Origin: Methanomicrobiaceae archaeon
GTDB lineage: Archaea > Halobacteriota > Methanomicrobia > Methanomicrobiales > Methanomicrobiaceae
Length of the DNA stretch: 64,000 bases
Direction of reading: 5' to 3'
NCBI GenBank assembly: GCA_029762625.1
Contig: JARVGI010000003.1
Location: forward strand, 1-64,000
Shown here: piece by piece, positions 59,853-64,000 of the stretch
Numbering within the stretch: the stretch's first letter is position 1
How the letters are laid out: every line of letters begins with the position of its first letter
Notes under the pieces: model-generated
The model's input: only the letters and a program-made list of their open reading frames with translations
Database searches by the model: none
Told to the model about the DNA's origin: nothing
Made by a program: the position numbers and the translations under genes

Positions 59853-59862
59853 TTTTTTTTTT
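59853..59862 (+). terminator. Poly-T terminator of the CxxC gene
   Basis: Ten consecutive T nine bases after the stop, the archaeal-type oligo-U terminator without a hairpin. Confidence 0.75.
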
Positions 59863-60021
59863 GCGTTCGCATCCTGGTGCGGGCGGTGTCCGTGGCTCCA
59901 GACCACTGCATGGCGTGGTTCCCGGTACGGCGGACGAAAGATCCGACCGGCATCCCTGCCAGGGAGACGCCGATGCTGATAGATAAAAAAAATGGCAGAT
60001 GCAGGAGAGCCATGCCGCCGT

Positions 60022-60357
60022 TCAGGCTGCCTCGATTGCAGCGATCTCGACCGGCGTTCCCCACATCTGGATGGTGGCCACATCGTCCCTGACGATCACC
60101 TCGGCGGTGACGGCACGGCCGTCCTGCCGGAACTCTTCGGGCAGGTCGAGGGGGAGGTACTGCGTGCCGTCGTCCGCCACGATACCGTAGAACCCTCCCT
60201 CGAGGTCGATATAGGTGACCGTCCCGGTAATCCCGATCGTCTGCTGGGCGGGGCCCCGCGTATAGAGGCCTCCTCCCATCGCGACCATTGCGATCAGGCC
60301 CGCTGCAATGATCCCCACCACGAGGATCACTGCGATAATCATATGTTTGATGTTCAT
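60022..60357 (-). CDS. Small membrane-anchored beta-barrel-like protein
   Basis: 111 residues. N-terminal TM or signal anchor (6-30, MIIAVILVVGIIAAGLIAMVAM), then an OB-like strand series (ITGTVTYIDLEGGFYGIVADDG, QYLPLDLPEEFRQDGRAVTAEV, MWGTPVEIAAIEA). Ribosome site GAGGTAGAAG precedes the ATG. Resembles small OB-fold lipoprotein-type proteins in methanogens; no ligand known. No Cys. Divergent from the HIT gene. Confidence 0.7.
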   Translation of the reverse strand: MNIKHMIIAVILVVGIIAAGLIAMVAMGGGLYTRGPAQQTIGITGTVTYIDLEGGFYGIVADDGTQYLPLDLPEEFRQDGRAVTAEVIVRDDVATIQMWGTPVEIAAIEAA

Positions 60358-60499
60358 CTTCTACCTCACAGCTTTTGTAGGCCGTATCAGCCCTTGAATA
60401 TTGCTTTGACTTCGAAAAAGTTCGAATATACCCTGTTGAGGGAACGAGGGCAACCGTTATCCCCTCCTGCGCTCATCACCACATGGGATGAGGAGTGCC

Positions 60500-60886
60500 A
60501 TGCAGAAATGCCCTTTTTGCTCACCCGCCGACGATGACATCACGGCGGAGAACGATCTTGCCTACGCCCGGTTCGACGTCTATCCGGTGAATCGCGGTCA
60601 CATGCTCATCATTCCCTTCCGCCACACGGGGAGTTATTTCGACCTGTCGTTCGAGGAGCGGGCGGCGGTTCTTGACCTGGTCGACCGGTGCAGGGAGATT
60701 GCCGACGAGCGGTATTCGCCCGACGGCTACAACATCGGGGTCAATGTCGGCGAGGCGGCCGGCCAGAGCGTCATGCACGTCCATTTCCATTTCATCCCCC
60801 GCTACTGCGGCGACGTCGAGTCTGCCCGCGGCGGGATCCGGGCGGTCATCCCGGAACAGCGTGACTATCTGATTAAGCCCGATTGA
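60500..60886 (+). CDS. HIT-family nucleotide hydrolase
   Basis: 128 residues from ATG 60500 (GAGGAG five bases upstream; the longer start at 60488 is not supported). CPFC near the N-terminus (zinc pair with later His) and the histidine triad HVHFHFIP (about 95-102). Members cleave nucleotides such as Ap4A or AMP-lysine adducts. Two neighbouring genes on the same strand may be co-transcribed (MagIII-like glycosylase starts 18 bp after). TATA-like GAATATACC lies near 60423. Confidence 0.9.
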   Translation: MQKCPFCSPADDDITAENDLAYARFDVYPVNRGHMLIIPFRHTGSYFDLSFEERAAVLDLVDRCREIADERYSPDGYNIGVNVGEAAGQSVMHVHFHFIPRYCGDVESARGGIRAVIPEQRDYLIKPD

Positions 60887-60904
60887 GGCGAAAAAGTACC
60901 GGTG

Positions 60905-61630
60905 ATGCGCGGGAGTGTGGCGGGGGCCGGTCCGGAACAGACGGTCCAGAGGATCTATGGCACGCTTCTGTCCTGCTACGGCCCGCAGGGGTGGTGGCCG
61001 CTGCTGGATTTCGAGGGGACGCAGCCCGACAAGACGGGGAGCCGTGCGGGGTACCATCCCGGCCGCTACGACCTGCCGGCGACCGATGCGCAGGTCTTCG
61101 AGGTCTGCGCCGGCGCCATCCTCACCCAGAACACCGCGTGGGTGAACGTGGAGACGGCCTTGCGGCGGTTGCAGGCCGCCGGAGGCCTCGGCCCGGACGC
61201 GCTGCTTTCCCTCGGGGAGGAACGGCTCCGGGAGGCGATCCGTCCTGCAGGATTCTTTCATCAGAAGGCGCGAAAACTGCGTGAATTTGCAGTATTTTTC
61301 AGGGAACTGGAGGGGAGGGCGCCGTCTCGAGAAGAACTGCTCGCCCTCTGGGGAATCGGGCGGGAGACGGCCGATGCAATGCTCCTCTACGCCTATCGCG
61401 TGCCCGTCTTCGTGGTGGACGCCTACACCCGCCGGATCGCGGGCGCCCTTGGGCTGATCGATCCGCGCGCCGGCTACGAGGAGATCCGGGCCCTCTTCGA
61501 GTGCAGCCTGCCCCGCGAGGTACCCGTCTACCAGGAGTTCCACGCCCTGCTGGTGGAGCATGCCAAGCGGCATTACCGCAAGGGGAGCGACTGGAGCGCC
61601 TGTCCCCTCCTGCGCATCGTGGAGGAGTGA
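60905..61630 (+). CDS. MagIII-like 3-methyladenine DNA glycosylase (EndoIII family)
   Basis: 241 residues from ATG 60905 (GTG 60902 overlaps). HhH-GPD fold: GAILTQNTAWVNVETAL, IRPAGFFHQKARKL, then helix-hairpin-helix LLALWGIGRETADAMLLY and catalytic Asp in VDAYTRRI. The AP-lyase Lys of endonuclease III (GRKTA) is Glu here, and the C-terminal 4Fe-4S Cys set is absent (only one Cys at the end). This fits the MagIII subfamily, a monofunctional glycosylase for alkylated adenine. The role in repair is inferred from homology. Confidence 0.85.
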   Translation: MRGSVAGAGPEQTVQRIYGTLLSCYGPQGWWPLLDFEGTQPDKTGSRAGYHPGRYDLPATDAQVFEVCAGAILTQNTAWVNVETALRRLQAAGGLGPDALLSLGEERLREAIRPAGFFHQKARKLREFAVFFRELEGRAPSREELLALWGIGRETADAMLLYAYRVPVFVVDAYTRRIAGALGLIDPRAGYEEIRALFECSLPREVPVYQEFHALLVEHAKRHYRKGSDWSACPLLRIVEE

Positions 61631-61642
61631 GGGGGCCGCCCG

Positions 61643-63046
61643 CTATATCGCCGGCATCTCCCTGCCCTGTCGCCGGCCAGCCGCCGGGTGGGGGACGGTG
61701 AGGAGCTGGCCCGGCTCCGGGGAGCCGATGGTCCGGGTGATCCCGTCCGGCCAGCGAATCGCCACCCGGTCGATGGTCTCGTAGCATTCCCCCAGGCCAA
61801 AGTGTGCCACCGGCTCCATCTGGCAGAGATAGCCTGACCCTGCATCGATTGCCCGCAGCTGCCGCCGTGCGCCGGCATCCAGCGCCACCACCGCGCCGCG
61901 GGCGGGGGCGCCGGCGGGCGTGAGGGGCAGCACCCGGAGCCAGGCGTTGCCGGTCTCCTGTGGTTTGTAGAGGGAGAGGGGCTGGGCGCCGGCTTCGCCG
62001 TGGGCCACGATCAGCTCGAGACGGCCGTCGCCGTCGAAATCGCCCACCACCGCCCCCGTACCGAAACATTCCGGTTCCCGTGCGTCGCCGAGGGGGAGGC
62101 GGTGCCAGTCGCCGTTCCGCCAGCCGAAGAGGCGGTTGGGCTCGCCGATGTTGTTGAAGAGGATCTCCTCATAGCCGTCGTTATCGAAGTCGGCGGCGAT
62201 TACCGTGCGAATGCGCGAAGGCCGGGCGATGTCTGCGGTCGCCCCGTCGACAAAGCGGCCGGGTTCCCGCTGGCAGAAGAGGCGGTGGTGTCCCTCCCAG
62301 TTGCCGCAGACGATGTCAAACCTGCCGTCCCCGTCGGCATCGAGCACCGCCACTCCCCGGGCGTGCCCGCCGGGGTCGTCGATCCCGCTCATCCCTGCCA
62401 CCTCACGGTAGGTCCCGTCCCCCTGGTTGGCAAACAGGAAGTTCGGGCCGCGGTCATTGCCCGCGAAGATATCCATCCGGTCCGAGATGAGGGGGAGCGA
62501 GAGCAGGCTCCTGCCGTCGGCGACCCGGTCCACCCCCGCAGCGGCGGCCGCATCGACCAGCGTGCCCGCATCATCGCACTCGTAGAGGCGCATTGCCTCC
62601 CCGAAGGATGCCAGCACAAACCCGTAGCGCCCGGTGCCGTGCCGGTCGACGGCGGCGACCGACCGCCCGGCGGCAAAGTTGCGCACCCCCAGGTTCTCGT
62701 GAAGGGAGAAGAGGTCCCGCCACTCATGGTCCGCGAAGTCATAGATGCGGTCGGGGACCCATTTTCTCCCGGCGAAGGTGTCGCGGTTCAGGACGTACAC
62801 CTCCTCCCTGCCGTCGCCGTCGATATCGGCGGCAGCGATGCCGGTAGCACTGTAGCCTGCATCCGCGAGAGGATGGTCGGTGACGACGGCAACCCGGCCC
62901 TGCTCCCATGTCAGCAGGGTGTTCGGGTCCTCGAACCCGGCGACGATCACCTCGAAGGCCCCGTCTCCGTCGATATCGGTGACCGCCGCCCCGTAATGGC
63001 AGCGTGCCGGGTTGGGGCTGAGCAGGTGGCTTTCGTTCACGAACAT
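61643..63046 (-). CDS. FG-GAP/VCBS repeat protein with UnbV/ASPIC domain, no signal peptide
   Basis: 467 residues from ATG 63046, which has GAGGTGA five to six bases upstream. Seven-blade FG-GAP propeller with calcium-type DxDGDG loops (TDIDGDGAFEVIVAG, ADIDGDGREEVYV, LDADGDGRFDIVCGN, GDFDGDGRLELIV). The C-terminal UnbV-like domain (about 370-450) has LRAIDAGSGYLCQMEP, HFGLG and RVAIRWPDG. Homologues (CRTAC1) are normally secreted, but no export signal is visible here. The ligand is unknown. It converges on the glycosylase gene, separated by 12 bp. Confidence 0.8.
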   Translation of the reverse strand: MFVNESHLLSPNPARCHYGAAVTDIDGDGAFEVIVAGFEDPNTLLTWEQGRVAVVTDHPLADAGYSATGIAAADIDGDGREEVYVLNRDTFAGRKWVPDRIYDFADHEWRDLFSLHENLGVRNFAAGRSVAAVDRHGTGRYGFVLASFGEAMRLYECDDAGTLVDAAAAAGVDRVADGRSLLSLPLISDRMDIFAGNDRGPNFLFANQGDGTYREVAGMSGIDDPGGHARGVAVLDADGDGRFDIVCGNWEGHHRLFCQREPGRFVDGATADIARPSRIRTVIAADFDNDGYEEILFNNIGEPNRLFGWRNGDWHRLPLGDAREPECFGTGAVVGDFDGDGRLELIVAHGEAGAQPLSLYKPQETGNAWLRVLPLTPAGAPARGAVVALDAGARRQLRAIDAGSGYLCQMEPVAHFGLGECYETIDRVAIRWPDGITRTIGSPEPGQLLTVPHPAAGRRQGREMPAI

Positions 63047-63108
63047 GGCGTTCACCTCGATGGCATCCGCGCCCCCCGGTACGGCGCACCGCTGTGGGCC
63101 GTAGGCGG

Positions 63109-64000
63109 TTAAGTAATTTTTCCGGATTGCGGCACTTTCGTGCGGCCAGCACGCTGCCGGAAGGTGCCTGGCGGGGCGATGATCTCGAACCGGGCACCCG
63201 CACCCGGAACCCCGCACTCCCTGATGGAAAGACCGGTTATGGAGAGGATCTCGCGTGCAAGGAACATGCCGTATCCTGTCTTTTTCCCGAATCCCTGTTC
63301 GAAGATGAGTTCTTTTTCGACGCCGGGGATGCCTTCCCCGTCGTCCTCACAGACCAGGATCAGGCCTTCATCCGTCTCTTCGCAGGAAAACAGGACCCTG
63401 GTGACGCCGCCCCCTCCGTGGGAGCGGGCGTTTTCGATCAGGTTGAAAAAGACCTTCTCAAGGAGCGGATCGGCATAGACCTCATAGGCCTCCACATCGA
63501 TGTCGACCCCAAAGAGCGGCGGGGAGGTCGTATGAAGGGCGTGACCGATCGTTTCATAGACCGGCTGCCAACCAGGGGAGAGCACCCCGATGTCCTGGTA
63601 ATCGCGGGTAAAGTTGATGAGGCGCTGGATGGTCACTGTCACCATCTCCTGGCATTGCAGGTACTCCTGCATCACGGGATCGGAGATCTTCTCCCTGCAG
63701 AGCTCCTGGTAGGCGCGCAGCACCGCAATCTGGTTGAGAATATCATGGCGCGTGATGCTGTTAAGGAGATTGAGCTTGCTGATCACCTCGTGGAGGGCTT
63801 CTTCGGTGCGGTACCGTTCGAAAATCTTGCCGATACGGGCGGCGATGGCGTCCAGAAGCACCTCTTTCTCCGCAAGAAACGTCCCCTCATCCATCTCCTC
63901 GTGCTCGGATAGGTAACGGACCTCCACCGTGCCCGCCACCTCGCCGTACACGGAAACCGGGCAGATCTGGACCAGAGGGCTCTCGCCGAAGTTTGCCGTG
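63109..64000 (-). CDS. GAF-histidine kinase, C-terminal part
   Basis: The gene enters from the right edge; about 297 C-terminal residues are visible. They begin in a GAF-like domain (SPLVQICPVSVYGEVAGTVEV, ... IGKIFERYRTEEAL), then H-box (SITRHDILNQIAVL, about residue 90 of the visible part), and HATPase (NLIENARSHGGG, EDDGEGIP, GYGMFLAREIL). The kinase core matches the other sensor kinases in the window. N-terminal sensor domains lie beyond 64000. No promoter is visible. Confidence 0.9.
   Translation of the reverse strand, partial: TANFGESPLVQICPVSVYGEVAGTVEVRYLSEHEEMDEGTFLAEKEVLLDAIAARIGKIFERYRTEEALHEVISKLNLLNSITRHDILNQIAVLRAYQELCREKISDPVMQEYLQCQEMVTVTIQRLINFTRDYQDIGVLSPGWQPVYETIGHALHTTSPPLFGVDIDVEAYEVYADPLLEKVFFNLIENARSHGGGGVTRVLFSCEETDEGLILVCEDDGEGIPGVEKELIFEQGFGKKTGYGMFLAREILSITGLSIRECGVPGAGARFEIIAPPGTFRQRAGRTKVPQSGKIT

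Noticed and set aside
1-64000. CRISPR array, tRNA, rRNA, insertion sequence or prophage
   Set aside because: I looked for direct-repeat/spacer patterns, cloverleaf-like stretches, transposase or phage motifs and inverted ends, and saw none. A covariance-model search would be needed to exclude small RNAs.

Overview
The window is about 64 kb of GC-rich archaeal chromosome, most likely from a methanogen of the order Methanomicrobiales (Methanoculleus-like). I infer this from TTTATA-type promoters 20-35 bp before starts, some apparently leaderless genes, many ATGA overlaps, NosD/FN3/PKD surface proteins, and response-regulator/PAS histidine kinases carrying an 'ITRHDILNQ' H-box. No methanogenesis gene, rRNA, tRNA, CRISPR array or transposase was seen, so the assignment is not proven.

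Layout. 1-8.9 kb: a minus-strand operon of secreted proteins led by a 2200-residue beta-helix mosaic, followed by a regulatory-looking spacer and an MscS channel. 10.3-23.1 kb: a signalling block on the minus strand, with two REC-PAS-kinase proteins flanking a KamA-family radical SAM enzyme, a small zinc protein, and a kaiC-kaiB-kaiB-histidine kinase operon. 23.3-29.4 kb: metabolic and stress genes (SoxB-like metallophosphoesterase, HEAT-repeat proteins, MFS transporter, desulfoferrodoxin with a degraded centre I). 29.4-35.6 kb: a second signalling block, cheB, cheR-PAS and a histidine kinase in one operon, then a REC-PAS protein without a kinase core. 35.9-39.6 kb: ferredoxin and a compact cluster of two arsenosugar-type glycosyltransferases, a radical SAM/SPASM enzyme and a methyltransferase. 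39.6-43.8 kb: MscS, ClC-type channel, secreted and zinc-ribbon/TM2 proteins. 44.0-48.4 kb: a Fe(III)-type ABC importer operon ending in a membrane-anchored beta-propeller. 48.5-53.8 kb: two unrecognised proteins, a QueG-like iron-sulfur protein, a GyrI-like protein and a lipase-like hydrolase. 54.0-64.0 kb: a quinoprotein-like propeller with duplicated DUF4399 domains and a cupredoxin, two SixA-like proteins (one without its catalytic His), UspA, GNAT, a degraded gene, a 56-residue CxxC protein, HIT, a MagIII-like glycosylase, an FG-GAP/UnbV protein and a truncated histidine kinase.

How the genes fit together. The signalling genes share one kinase architecture and look like a lineage-specific expansion. 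The kai operon couples a two-domain KaiC and two KaiB proteins to a soluble sensor kinase, as would be expected of a KaiC output pathway. The 36.2-39.6 kb cluster is the best candidate for a little-studied biosynthetic pathway. Many other genes look like redox, osmotic or cell-surface functions. All functional statements come from reading the sequence; no database search was run.
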